Source: an uncultured Eubacterium sp. (GTDB lineage Bacteria > Bacillota > Clostridia > Lachnospirales > Lachnospiraceae). Taken from it: a stretch of DNA of 15,628 nucleotides. The translations under genes were made by a program, and so were the position numbers. The stretch is taken from NCBI GenBank assembly GCA_934316925.1, contig CAKREC010000046.1:1-15628 (forward strand), read 5' to 3'. Below are positions 1 to 7,360 of this stretch, one piece after another. The notes beneath the pieces were generated by a model. The model was not told the DNA's origin and searched no databases. It worked only from the letters and a program-made list of their open reading frames with translations. The first letter of the stretch is position 1; each line of letters starts with the position of its first letter.

Positions 1-1
1 C

Positions 2-298
2 CTGCGTTCAGAAGCCTTTACGCCACTCAATGATATTTATAAACATCTTGTGTATTGTGAAGATGGATCAGATGTGGAAACGGTGATTTCAGCTGGAAAG
101 ATCGTGATGGAACAGGGCAGATTGCTGCACGTAGATGAACAGGCACTTCTGGCGGAACTGGCAGACATGACGGGAGAATTTCAGGAAAGGTTCAAAGATA
201 CAGTAAAAGAGAATGATAAGCTGATGCCATATATAGACGGTATTTATAACAAATGTATCAATGCCTGTCATGAGTATACCTGTAATCTGTTTGTTTAA
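2..298 (+). CDS. ATZ/TRZ-type amidohydrolase, C-terminal fragment (cut by window start)
   Basis: Only about the last 98 codons are present; the reading frame is open from base 2, so the start and catalytic core lie outside the window. The fragment begins FTPLNDIYKHLVYCEDG and continues with a GKIVMEQGRLL strand pattern, which is the closing beta-sandwich of amidohydrolases of the AtzA/TrzN/SsnA/guanine-deaminase group. It aligns along its length with the C-terminus of the complete amidohydrolase at 2726-4249 (there FTPTNDLLNHLVYCENG, then GKTVVKDGKIL), so the two are paralogues. It probably hydrolyses or deaminates a small nitrogen compound, but metal ligands and substrate cannot be judged from this piece. 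It is followed after 21 bases by another amidohydrolase on the same strand, so it probably belongs to the upstream operon. The family call is firm and the function unknown. Confidence 0.85.
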   Translation: MRSEAFTPLNDIYKHLVYCEDGSDVETVISAGKIVMEQGRLLHVDEQALLAELADMTGEFQERFKDTVKENDKLMPYIDGIYNKCINACHEYTCNLFV

Positions 299-319
299 AT
301 TTATAAGGTGGAGAGAAAT

Positions 320-1078
320 ATGAGAAGAATAATTGATATGCATGCACATGTAGATGTATGTGAACCTTTAAACTGGTATGATACTGCGGAAAAACTGATA
401 AAGCTGATGGATGAAGCGGGAATTGAAAAAGCGGTAGTCAGTGCCTACTTGAATCTGCCGGGGCCGGATAATACCTGTGCGGACAGACTTTGGAAGTCTA
501 TTGAACCATATGCGGACAGATTTATGATGTTTATCCGGATGGATCCCTGGTTTGGTGAGGAAGCGATTCGTTTTCTGGAAGATGCCTGTCAAAAGTATCC
601 GATCAGAGGTGTAAAACTGCATCCGGCACATTATACACTGCATCCATATGGAAAACTGACGGTTGATCTTTGCAAAAAAGCAGGAGAGCTTGGCTTACCA
701 GTATTATTTCATTGCGGTGATGAGATGATGTGTCTGCCGCTTCAGATCGGTGCGCTTGCCAGTCAGTGTCCGGAAACAACCATTATCCTGGCGCATATGG
801 GTGGTTATGCACATAACAGAGATGCGATCGAAGTAGCAAAGAAAAATGATAATGTCTATATTGATACATCAGAGGTTCCGCTTTGTTATGAAATAAAAGA
901 GTTCGTAGATGCACTCGGTCCGCAGAAAATTTTCTTTGGAACGGATGCTCCATGCTGTGATCCGCTTGTGGAACTGAAAAAAGTATTGCTTGCGGGACTT
1001 TCGGAAGAAGAACTGGATTATGTATTATATAAAAATGCGGTTCGTGTTATGAGATTGGAGGAAAAACATGATAATTGA
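320..1078 (+). CDS. Amidohydrolase_2-type metal-dependent hydrolase, complete metal site
   Basis: A 252-residue TIM-barrel hydrolase or decarboxylase of the amidohydrolase_2 (ACMSD-like) group. Visible metal or catalytic residues are H8 and H10 in the N-terminal DMHAH motif, the GVKLHP strand near residues 97-102, H131 in VLFHCGD, H159 in ILAHMGG and D209 in FFGTDAP. All five usual ligand positions are filled, so it should be catalytic. The ATG at 320 is chosen over the in-frame GTG at 308 because the AGGTGGAG Shine-Dalgarno at about 306-313 sits seven bases before the ATG and overlaps the GTG. It lies between the amidohydrolase fragment and a second amidohydrolase_2 gene, and overlaps the latter by 11 bases, which points to translational coupling. 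The substrate is unknown; lactone, carboxylate or cyclic-amide hydrolysis are all possible in this family. Confidence 0.85.
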   Translation: MRRIIDMHAHVDVCEPLNWYDTAEKLIKLMDEAGIEKAVVSAYLNLPGPDNTCADRLWKSIEPYADRFMMFIRMDPWFGEEAIRFLEDACQKYPIRGVKLHPAHYTLHPYGKLTVDLCKKAGELGLPVLFHCGDEMMCLPLQIGALASQCPETTIILAHMGGYAHNRDAIEVAKKNDNVYIDTSEVPLCYEIKEFVDALGPQKIFFGTDAPCCDPLVELKKVLLAGLSEEELDYVLYKNAVRVMRLEEKHDN

Positions 1079-1811
1079 TTTTCATACATATGTAGGTCAT
1101 TCTATGTTAGGGCAGCACAGTACAGAAGAGGAGCTGCTTGAAAATATGGAAAAAAACGATATCGGAGTGTCGGTTGTCTGTCCGGTCAAAACAGTTGATC
1201 CATATTTTGAAAAACAAAACAGCTATATTGCGGATTTACAGAAAAAACATGCAGGTAAACTGTATGGTTTTTGCAGGATCGATCCCAACCTGGGAAAGGA
1301 TTCGGAAAATATATTGCTTTCAGCGATCAAAGATTTAAAGCTGAAGGGGCTTTTATTGCATCCGTGGGAGGAGACATTTGCTATTAATGACAAGAAAGTT
1401 TTTCCATTTATGGAAATCTGCGAAGCATATGAACTTCCTGTTTTGGTGGAAACGGGTTATCCATGGCTGTCACATTGTTTCCAGGTTGCAGATCTGGCTG
1501 AAAAATTTCCAAAGATTAAGTTCATTATGTCTCATGGAGGTCAGTTCGACAGCAGCGGTTATTCACTTACGGATGTTGACTATGTCATGGATCACCATAC
1601 TAATTTATACATTGAGACATCCGGGGATTTTTCGGATGAAGGAATCGAAAACATTCCGGTAAGACTCGGAAATAACAGAGTTATCTTTGGTTCTCATTTT
1701 CCATGGTTGAATACGGAACTTGAAATTTACCGGATCAGGAGAGCTTCTCTTTCAGAAGAGGCAAGGGAAGCAATTTATCACAAAAATGCAGAAATATTAT
1801 TAAAATTATGA
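1068..1811 (+). CDS. Amidohydrolase_2-like protein with altered metal site
   Basis: A 247-residue protein of the same fold group as its upstream neighbour, with the pattern IDFHTYVGH at the N-terminus, GLLLHPW near 94-100, FIMSHGG near 152-158 and VIFGSHFPW near 205-213. Compared with the usual family pattern, the HxH pair reads H6-T-Y8, the mid-barrel His position reads VLVETG (E128/T129), and the catalytic Asp of the FGSDFP-type motif is H210. H156 is kept. So three of the usual ligands are changed, although the barrel and its length are intact and there is no frameshift. It may be an atypical hydrolase, or a non-catalytic partner of the protein encoded at 320-1078, whose gene it overlaps by 11 bases. 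The stop codon is followed directly by the palindrome at 1812. Family assignment is good; activity is open. Confidence 0.83.
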   Translation: MIIDFHTYVGHSMLGQHSTEEELLENMEKNDIGVSVVCPVKTVDPYFEKQNSYIADLQKKHAGKLYGFCRIDPNLGKDSENILLSAIKDLKLKGLLLHPWEETFAINDKKVFPFMEICEAYELPVLVETGYPWLSHCFQVADLAEKFPKIKFIMSHGGQFDSSGYSLTDVDYVMDHHTNLYIETSGDFSDEGIENIPVRLGNNRVIFGSHFPWLNTELEIYRIRRASLSEEAREAIYHKNAEILLKL

Positions 1812-1826
1812 TGTGCACGGTGCACA
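1812..1826. promoter_or_regulatory. Perfect 7-1-7 palindrome, candidate operator
   Basis: The sequence TGTGCAC-G-GTGCACA is an exact inverted repeat with a one-base centre, placed directly after the stop codon of the upstream gene. As RNA it would give at most a five-pair stem with a five-base loop, and it is followed by A residues rather than U, so it is not a terminator. It lies about 33 bases before the proposed -35 box, a position suited to an activator or to a repressor with a second site. Which regulator family binds is unknown, and no regulator gene is in the window. Confidence 0.5.
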
Positions 1827-1858
1827 AAAAGCAGAGATATTTCTATCTATTAAAAACA

Positions 1859-1887
1859 TTGATTTGGGGAAAAACGAGTGGTATGAT
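1859..1887 (+). promoter_or_regulatory. Sigma70-type promoter for the 13-gene operon (predicted)
   Basis: A -35 box TTGATT (1859-1864) and a -10 box TATGAT (1882-1887) are separated by exactly 17 bases, and TG at 1879-1880 gives an extended -10. Transcription would start near 1893-1895, only about 15-20 bases before the hairpin at 1911. No other convincing promoter was seen between 1812 and the start at 1966. This is a sequence-pattern call only. Confidence 0.5.
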
Positions 1888-1910
1888 GCAGGAAAATAAA
1901 AAATAAGCGA

Positions 1911-1944
1911 AGGCGCTAAAGCAAAATGCTTTGGCGCTTTTTTT
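1911..1944 (+). terminator. Rho-independent terminator hairpin, possibly a leader attenuator
   Basis: The left arm GCGCTAAAGCA (1913-1923) and right arm TGCTTTGGCGC (1927-1937) pair over 11 positions, one of them G-U, around an AAA loop. The stem can be extended outward by a G-U and an A-U pair, and the right arm is followed by seven T residues (1938-1944). It could end the upstream amidohydrolase transcript. Because it lies downstream of the only good promoter and just before the AAGGAG ribosome binding site of the creatininase-family gene, it may instead control entry into the operon. Confidence 0.8.
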
Positions 1945-1965
1945 GTTAGGAAGGAGTGATATCAC

Positions 1966-2724
1966 ATGGAATATATGATGGAAAATATGACCTGGCCGGA
2001 AGTAAAGGAAGCTATGGAAAAAAAGAGACCATTGCTGTTTATTGTAGGATCCGTCGAACAGCATGGACCGCATCTGCCGATCAGTACAGACCTGACGATA
2101 CCTGTTGAGATCGCAAAGAGAGTAGCTGAAAAGGTAAACGGAATTGTTGCACCAGCAGTACCATACGGATATCGGTCAAAGCCCAGAAGCGGAGGCGGTG
2201 AAAGATTTATAGGTACTTTTTCATTATCTGGTGAAACGCTCATCCATCTGACAAAAGATATTATCAAAGCATATATACAAAAGGGATTTTCAAACATATT
2301 TGTTTTGGACTGGCATGTAGAGAATGTCGAATTCATCAATGAGGGACTGACACTGGCAGTTGAAGAAACAGAAGGATATCAGCGGAAGATCATAGTCGTG
2401 GATAACCCCAACGGACTGGTCGATCCCCAGATCTTAGATGAAATGTTTGAGGATGACTTCCCGGGATGGGATAGGGAACATGCAGCAATATTTGAGACAT
2501 CAATGATGTTGTATTTAAAACCGGATCTGGTCAGACAGGATAAGATAATCAGTGATGAATCTAAAAATTATAAACCATATGATATCTTACCACCGCCGGC
2601 AGATCTTGTTCCGGACAGTGGCGTGTTATGGCACGCAGAGAAGGCATCAAATGAAAAAGGGAAAAAGGCGGCTGAGAGCATGGTAGATGCACTGGCAGAC
2701 ATTATCAGAGAGGAGCTTGGATAA
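1966..2724 (+). CDS. Creatininase-family amidohydrolase
   Basis: A 252-residue metal-dependent cyclic-amidohydrolase. It matches Pseudomonas creatininase, as I recall that sequence, over its whole length: GSVEQHG gives E31 and H33, D42 follows in STD, LDWHVEN gives H117 and E119 (creatininase GHYEN), and GWDREHAAIFETS gives W168 and catalytic H172. The YGYRS...SGGG segment and the C-terminal KASNEKG also match. These fit the two-metal creatininase site better than the GHGGN type of FAPy deformylase or MftE relatives. The known reaction is reversible opening of creatinine to creatine. However, the substrate-flap Trp (W154 in Pseudomonas) appears to be P148 here, so another small cyclic amide or ureide is possible. 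AAGGAG at 1951-1956 sits nine bases before the ATG. It is the first gene of the long operon, directly behind the hairpin leader; the next gene starts one base after its stop. Confidence 0.85.
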   Translation: MEYMMENMTWPEVKEAMEKKRPLLFIVGSVEQHGPHLPISTDLTIPVEIAKRVAEKVNGIVAPAVPYGYRSKPRSGGGERFIGTFSLSGETLIHLTKDIIKAYIQKGFSNIFVLDWHVENVEFINEGLTLAVEETEGYQRKIIVVDNPNGLVDPQILDEMFEDDFPGWDREHAAIFETSMMLYLKPDLVRQDKIISDESKNYKPYDILPPPADLVPDSGVLWHAEKASNEKGKKAAESMVDALADIIREELG

Positions 2725-2725
2725 G

Positions 2726-4249
2726 ATGAGAACATTAATTCAGAATGCAACAATTTTATATGGAACAGAAATGGAAACAAAGAAAGCAGACCTTTTGATC
2801 TGTGATGAGGATATCACAAAGATTGCGGATCATATTGCAGCAGAACCGGATATGGAAATCATTGATGCAACAGATCTGCTTGTAGCACCGGGACTTTGCA
2901 ATGCACATCTTCACTCTGATGAGAACCTGTTTAAAGGGATGACCGATAATCTGCCGCTGGAGTTATGGATGTTATATACTTATCCAACCTTGAAATACGG
3001 ACCATTTTCCAAGCGGCTGATCTATCTGAGAACCATGCTTGGTGCAATGGAGATGATCAAGCACGGTGTTACACTGGCACAGGATGATGTTTCTGAATAT
3101 CCATCCGCTACACTGGAGGGAACAGATGCAGTCATGGAGGCCTACACAGATCTGGGAATGCGTGCAAGTGTCACGACCAACTTGTGTGATAAACAGTGGA
3201 AAGATAAATTACCTTATCTGTCAGATATCTTACCGGAGGAAGTAAAGAAATGTTATCCGCCTGCTGCTGACAGACAGGAAATGTATGATCTGATCCACGC
3301 AATGGTTTCCAAGTGGCATAAAAAAGGCGGTATGACAAATGTTGTATTAGCACCGGTCGCACCACAAAGAGTAACAGACCAGTTCTTTACGGATATGTAC
3401 GGACTGGCTGAAAAATATGATCTGCCGGTACATACTCATGTGCTTGAGACGAAGATGCAGCGTGTCACAGGACAGGAATTTTATAAGACAACCCTGATCC
3501 AGCATATGAAGGATATCGGAGTATTGGGAGACAGAACAACGATCGTACATTGTGTATGGGTAGATGATCACGATATTGAGCTGATCGCAAATGCAGGTGC
3601 ATCTGTAGCACACAATCCGGCCAGCAATACAAAGCTCGGAAGTGGCATACTTCCTTATGCAAAATTGCATGAAGCAGGCGTCAATCTGGCACTTGGAACG
3701 GATGGCATGAGCAGTAATGACAGCCAGAGCATTTTTGAAGCCATGAAGATCACAGCACTGTTACATAAAGTGACAATGCCTGATTATAAGAGATGGCCGA
3801 ATGCAAAAGATGTCTTTAAAGCTGCTACAGTTGGTGGAGCAAAAAGTACAAGACGTATTGATCATACAGGCTCGATCGAGGAAGGAAAGAAGGCAGATCT
3901 TGTCTTTTATGATCTGAACTCTATTGCATTTACACCGACAAATGATCTGTTAAACCATCTTGTATATTGTGAAAACGGAGAAGACATTGTCAGAGTTATG
4001 GTAAACGGTAAAACAGTTGTCAAAGACGGCAAGATACTGACAGTAGATGAAAAGGCGATCTTAAACGAGTTAAGAGCCGAGCTTCCCGGATTTTATGAAA
4101 AATATAAAGCTGCCAAAGAATGGGCTGATAAGATGTTCCCATATGTACAGCAGGTATATGAAAAATCATATACACAGTCAACAAACCTGAACAGATTATC
4201 CGGTAATGATGCGGAATGGGTAAAGATTCAGGGATTTCTGAACAAATAG
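2726..4249 (+). CDS. ATZ/TRZ-type amidohydrolase (deaminase-like)
   Basis: A 507-residue cytosolic amidohydrolase of the AtzA/TrzN, SsnA and methylthioadenosine-deaminase group. An N-terminal beta-sandwich is followed by a metal-dependent barrel with H61 and H63 in NAHLHSDE, H238 and E241 in HTHVLET, H275 in IVHC, and D326 in GTDG; the C-terminal sandwich ends with GKTVVKDGKIL. The HxxE pair is typical of family members that release ammonia from a ring carbon, so deamination of a heterocycle or guanidine-like compound is the best guess; guanine or creatinine deamination cannot be told apart here. The ATG at 2726 is chosen because AGGAG at 2711-2715 precedes it and because an upstream in-frame start would lie inside the previous gene. 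It is a paralogue of the fragment at 2-298. The gap to the ABC gene is nine bases. Confidence 0.85.
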   Translation: MRTLIQNATILYGTEMETKKADLLICDEDITKIADHIAAEPDMEIIDATDLLVAPGLCNAHLHSDENLFKGMTDNLPLELWMLYTYPTLKYGPFSKRLIYLRTMLGAMEMIKHGVTLAQDDVSEYPSATLEGTDAVMEAYTDLGMRASVTTNLCDKQWKDKLPYLSDILPEEVKKCYPPAADRQEMYDLIHAMVSKWHKKGGMTNVVLAPVAPQRVTDQFFTDMYGLAEKYDLPVHTHVLETKMQRVTGQEFYKTTLIQHMKDIGVLGDRTTIVHCVWVDDHDIELIANAGASVAHNPASNTKLGSGILPYAKLHEAGVNLALGTDGMSSNDSQSIFEAMKITALLHKVTMPDYKRWPNAKDVFKAATVGGAKSTRRIDHTGSIEEGKKADLVFYDLNSIAFTPTNDLLNHLVYCENGEDIVRVMVNGKTVVKDGKILTVDEKAILNELRAELPGFYEKYKAAKEWADKMFPYVQQVYEKSYTQSTNLNRLSGNDAEWVKIQGFLNK

Positions 4250-4258
4250 GAGGCTGAC

Positions 4259-5023
4259 ATGAACGACCGAAAAGATAAAAACACGATCATAAAAATAGAT
4301 GGATTGAAAAAAGTTTACGGAGATTTGGTTGTTCTAAATGGTATTGATTTAGAAGTCAAAGAGGGAGAAGTTGTCTGTCTGATCGGCCCAAGCGGATCTG
4401 GCAAAAGTACACTTCTCAGGTGCTTGAATTACCTGGAGCAACCGACAGATGGAACAATAGAAATGACAGGATATTCTTTAAAAGGGGGTGAAACAAAGGC
4501 AAATAAAAAGAATGCTGTAGAAATCAGAAAACATGCAGGAATGGTGTTTCAACAGTTTAATCTGTGGCCGCATATGACAGTACTGGAAAATGTGATCGAA
4601 GCACCGCTCCGCGTAAAAAATGTGAATAAACAGGAGATTACGGAAAAAGCAATCGAATTGTTAAGAAAAGTCGGACTGGCAGAGAAAAAGGATGTTTATC
4701 CGACTACCCTTTCAGGCGGACAGCAGCAACGTGTTGCGATTGCAAGAGCACTTGCCATGGAACCGGAGATCATGTTGTTTGACGAACCAACATCGGCACT
4801 TGATCCGGAACTGGTAGGAGAAGTACTAAAGGTAATGCGTGATCTGGCTGAAGACGGTATGACAATGATCGTCGTTACACATGAAATGGGTTTTGCACAT
4901 GATGTAGCAGATAAAGTAGTATTTATGGACTATGGTCGCATTCTCGAAGCAGGGACACCGGATGAAGTGATCCGCAATCCAAAGCATGACAGGACAAGGC
5001 AGTTCCTGAGTCGAGTTTTGTAA
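4259..5023 (+). CDS. ABC transporter ATPase, polar amino acid type
   Basis: A 254-residue ATPase of the HisP/GlnQ group that powers the importer encoded by the next three genes. Walker A is GPSGSGKST (43-51), the Q-loop is in VFQQFNLWP (97-104), the signature is LSGGQ (151-155), Walker B is [12 protein letters not shown] (171-182) and the H-loop His is H208 in VVTHEMGF. All motifs are intact and the length is usual. The stop of the amidohydrolase, TAG, is part of the AGGAGG-type ribosome binding site. Its place inside a catabolic operon suggests that the imported compound is a substrate of these enzymes. The subfamily is normally used for polar amino acids and related small molecules; the substrate here is inferred only from context. 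Confidence 0.95.
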   Translation: MNDRKDKNTIIKIDGLKKVYGDLVVLNGIDLEVKEGEVVCLIGPSGSGKSTLLRCLNYLEQPTDGTIEMTGYSLKGGETKANKKNAVEIRKHAGMVFQQFNLWPHMTVLENVIEAPLRVKNVNKQEITEKAIELLRKVGLAEKKDVYPTTLSGGQQQRVAIARALAMEPEIMLFDEPTSALDPELVGEVLKVMRDLAEDGMTMIVVTHEMGFAHDVADKVVFMDYGRILEAGTPDEVIRNPKHDRTRQFLSRVL

Positions 5024-5050
5024 TATATTTACATTAAGGAGGAAAAAAGT

Positions 5051-5971
5051 ATGAAAAAACTAATCGTGACAACTTTATTATCAACGGTGCTTGCATTTGC
5101 ATTAACAGGGTGCGGTTCAAGCGGAGCAACAGAGGAAGCATCAACAGCGGAAACAACAGATGCTGCAACAGAGGACGTAAGTTCGGACAGTGCTGCAGAT
5201 GAAACAGGAGAATCTGGTGGACTGACAGTTGCTGATATCCAGAAAGAAGGTGTTCTTCATATCGGAACAGATCTGACATTTGAACCATATGAGTATCTGG
5301 ATGATTCTGACAACCCGACAGGCTATGATATCGCGATCTGGAACAGAGTAGCTGAAGAAATGGGTGTTGAGGTGAAATTTGAAGATCTTGCATTCTCCGG
5401 AATCTTTGCCGGACTGGAAGCCGGAAAGTTTGATGCAGCAGGCTGTTATTGCAATATTACGGAAGAAAGACTGAGTAAATATACTTTTGCCATTCCGGTT
5501 TCTTTTGATGAATTTTATCTGGTAAAGAGAACAGATGATGATTCCATTCAGTCACTTGATGATGTAAACGGAAAGAACGTAGGTGTTGAACTTGGTACAG
5601 CACCGGTTGATGCGTTAGATGCCTATGCAGCAGAAAATTGTGCAGACGGTGTAGAAGAGACTTCTTATGATTCATCCGTGAACGCTTTTCTGGATCTGTT
5701 GAACGGAAATGTAGATCTTGCCTGTGAGTCCTATACAATCTGCAAACAGCAGATTGATGCATCCGAAGGAAAACTTGAGTTTGTCGGTTCTATTTCAAAA
5801 CCGGTATATGGTTCCTTTGCATTCCGTAAGGAAGATAAAGAACTGGCTGATTATGTAAGTGGTGTTATCAAGAAAATGAAAGAAGATGGATCATTGAAAG
5901 AACTGCAGGAAGAATATTGTGGTGTTACATATGATGATCTTCCGGAAGATGAATCCGAATATATACAGTAA
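5051..5971 (+). CDS. ABC transporter substrate-binding lipoprotein (SBP_bac_3)
   Basis: A 306-residue lipoprotein. The signal peptide ends in lipobox LTGC with C21 as the lipidated Cys, followed by a flexible Thr/Ser/Glu/Ala-rich linker to about residue 56. The binding fold then starts GVLHIGTDLTFEPYEY, with GYDIAIW (91-97), ITEER (136-140), GVELGTAP (178-185) and NGNVDLA (218-224). R140, which binds the ligand carboxylate in HisJ-type proteins, is kept. The pocket serines around the SSLSIT position of HisJ are replaced by C132, Y133, C134 and N135, and the Asp that usually binds an alpha-amino group is S227, with E226 next to it. The ligand may therefore not be an ordinary amino acid. A strong AAGGAGG precedes the ATG. 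It works with the ATPase before it and the two permeases after it. Confidence 0.93.
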   Translation: MKKLIVTTLLSTVLAFALTGCGSSGATEEASTAETTDAATEDVSSDSAADETGESGGLTVADIQKEGVLHIGTDLTFEPYEYLDDSDNPTGYDIAIWNRVAEEMGVEVKFEDLAFSGIFAGLEAGKFDAAGCYCNITEERLSKYTFAIPVSFDEFYLVKRTDDDSIQSLDDVNGKNVGVELGTAPVDALDAYAAENCADGVEETSYDSSVNAFLDLLNGNVDLACESYTICKQQIDASEGKLEFVGSISKPVYGSFAFRKEDKELADYVSGVIKKMKEDGSLKELQEEYCGVTYDDLPEDESEYIQ

Positions 5972-6008
5972 ATGATTTTACAGACAAGAATGATCTGGAG
6001 GTGTGAGC

Positions 6009-6659
6009 GTGAGTAATATCTATTTATACTCTTTACCACTGCTTTTGAAAGGAGCATTGATAACGGCTGAAATTGCTGTTGCAGGGATGATATTTGGCAC
6101 TTTGCTCGGAATCCTGCTTGTATTACTCCGTATTTCAAATGTCAGGCTGTTTGAAGGGCTGGTAACTTTATATGTAAGTTTTATCAGAGGAACTCCGTTC
6201 CTGTTCCAGATCCTGATTGTCTTTTATTCCCTGTCTGTTATGGGCTTGGATCTTTCGAATACATTAACCGGTATTATCGCAGTCGGATTAAATACAGCCG
6301 CGTTTATCTCGGAAGTGTTCCGAAGCGGACTGAATGCAATACCAAAGGGACACATCGAGGCAGCGGAAGCACTTGGTATGTCAAAATGGGCAATTTTTAT
6401 CAGGATCAAGATGCTGCAGGTTTTTTACATTGTAAAACCACAGATGGTAAGCGAATTTATTAATGCAATAAAGGTTACACCGATCCTTTCCACGATAGGA
6501 GTTCTGGAAATAACCAGAGTAGCGACGAGAATCGTATCTCGTAGACATCATCCGGTTCCGGTATATATTATCGCATTTGTTTTGTATTTTATCATCTGTT
6601 CACTTTTAGAGATCGTACAGAACAAAATGCAAAGCTCAAATATCACCGGACAAAAATAA
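6009..6659 (+). CDS. ABC transporter permease, His/Glu/Gln/Arg family (first)
   Basis: A 216-residue inner-membrane subunit with hydrophobic segments at about 10-40, 64-80, 84-104 and in the C-terminal third. FIRGTPFLFQ (58-67) and the EAA loop HIEAAEALGMSKWAIFIRI (115-133) are the hallmarks of the polar-amino-acid permease family, and the EAA loop docks on the ATPase. The start is GTG at 6009: the GGAGG at 5997-6001 is seven bases upstream of it, whereas another in-frame GTG at 6003 is only one base from the ribosome binding site. It probably pairs with the permease encoded at 6676 to make a heterodimeric channel. The two permease genes are 16 bases apart. Confidence 0.93.
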   Translation: MSNIYLYSLPLLLKGALITAEIAVAGMIFGTLLGILLVLLRISNVRLFEGLVTLYVSFIRGTPFLFQILIVFYSLSVMGLDLSNTLTGIIAVGLNTAAFISEVFRSGLNAIPKGHIEAAEALGMSKWAIFIRIKMLQVFYIVKPQMVSEFINAIKVTPILSTIGVLEITRVATRIVSRRHHPVPVYIIAFVLYFIICSLLEIVQNKMQSSNITGQK

Positions 6660-6675
6660 AAAGCGAGGGAAAATT

Positions 6676-7317
6676 ATGGATTTATTAGAGAAAATAATGC
6701 CGTCATTACTGCAAGGAATGAAGGTAACGATCATTGTATCAATAATAGGTCTTATACTGTCACTTTCTCTGGGATTTATTTTTGCATTATTGCTGCGGAC
6801 AAGGAATAAGATCATTGAAGGTGTTCTGAACTGGTATATCAGATTATTCAGAAATACACCATTCATGATACAGGTTTATCTGGCATATAATCTGCCGCCG
6901 CTTCTGGGACTGCATCCCAAGGCAATCGTTCTTGGAACCATTATATTAGTATTGTATGAGGCTGCTTATATGACAGTTACGATCAAGATGGGTTTTGATT
7001 CCGTTTCAAAGGGACAGGAGGAAGCAGCAATCTCTCTGAATATCCCATATCCAACCAGAGTGATACGGATATTGCTTCCGCAGGTCATGAAGGTGGTCAT
7101 GCCTACAATAACAAGTTTGCTGATCGTTACAGTAAAAGACTCTTCTATCTTGTCAGTGATCACGATCAAAGAGCTTACTATGCAGGCAACAGGGTGTGCA
7201 TCAAGTACTTTTATGCCGTTTGAGGTTTATATCATTGCAGGATTGTTGTACTGGGTTCTGAATATTTGTATCGAACTTGCTACAAAGTTGATCAACAGAA
7301 AATATCTTTCATTTTAA
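6676..7317 (+). CDS. ABC transporter permease, His/Glu/Gln/Arg family (second)
   Basis: A 213-residue inner-membrane subunit. It has the LFRNTPFMIQ segment (57-66), and its EAA loop QEEAAISLNIPYPTRVIRI (114-132) differs from the canonical EAA-x3-G by having Asn where Gly is common. Hydrophobic segments lie at about 15-40, 62-75, 82-102 and 140-200. It is similar in plan to the preceding permease but clearly divergent, which fits a heterodimer rather than a recent duplication. GCGAGGG lies before the ATG. It is the last gene of the transporter block and is followed by the FAD oxidoreductase after 43 bases, the longest gap in the operon; I saw no terminator or promoter in that gap. Confidence 0.93.
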   Translation: MDLLEKIMPSLLQGMKVTIIVSIIGLILSLSLGFIFALLLRTRNKIIEGVLNWYIRLFRNTPFMIQVYLAYNLPPLLGLHPKAIVLGTIILVLYEAAYMTVTIKMGFDSVSKGQEEAAISLNIPYPTRVIRILLPQVMKVVMPTITSLLIVTVKDSSILSVITIKELTMQATGCASSTFMPFEVYIIAGLLYWVLNICIELATKLINRKYLSF

Positions 7318-7360
7318 AAATGAAATTGGTTGAAAATGGTGAAAGGATAGGTCGTATCGT

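Noticed and set aside
308..322. GTG at 308 as the start of the first amidohydrolase_2 gene
   Set aside because: The codon overlaps the AGGTGGAG ribosome binding site; ATG at 320 has the right spacing and gives the usual family N-terminus.
1812..1830. Palindrome plus A-run as a terminator
   Set aside because: The one-base centre leaves a weak RNA stem, and the A-run after it is not a U-tract; on the other strand the T-run comes before the stem.
1855..1890. Sigma54 (-24/-12) promoter
   Set aside because: GG and GC pairs are present but not at the needed spacing; a sigma70-type reading fits much better.
1883..1906. Seven-codon leader peptide ATGATGCAG...TAA before the hairpin
   Set aside because: Its start codon overlaps the proposed -10 box, there is no convincing ribosome binding site, and the codons show no run typical of attenuation peptides.
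6003..6008. GTG at 6003 as the permease start
   Set aside because: It is only one base from the GGAGG ribosome binding site; GTG at 6009 has seven-base spacing.
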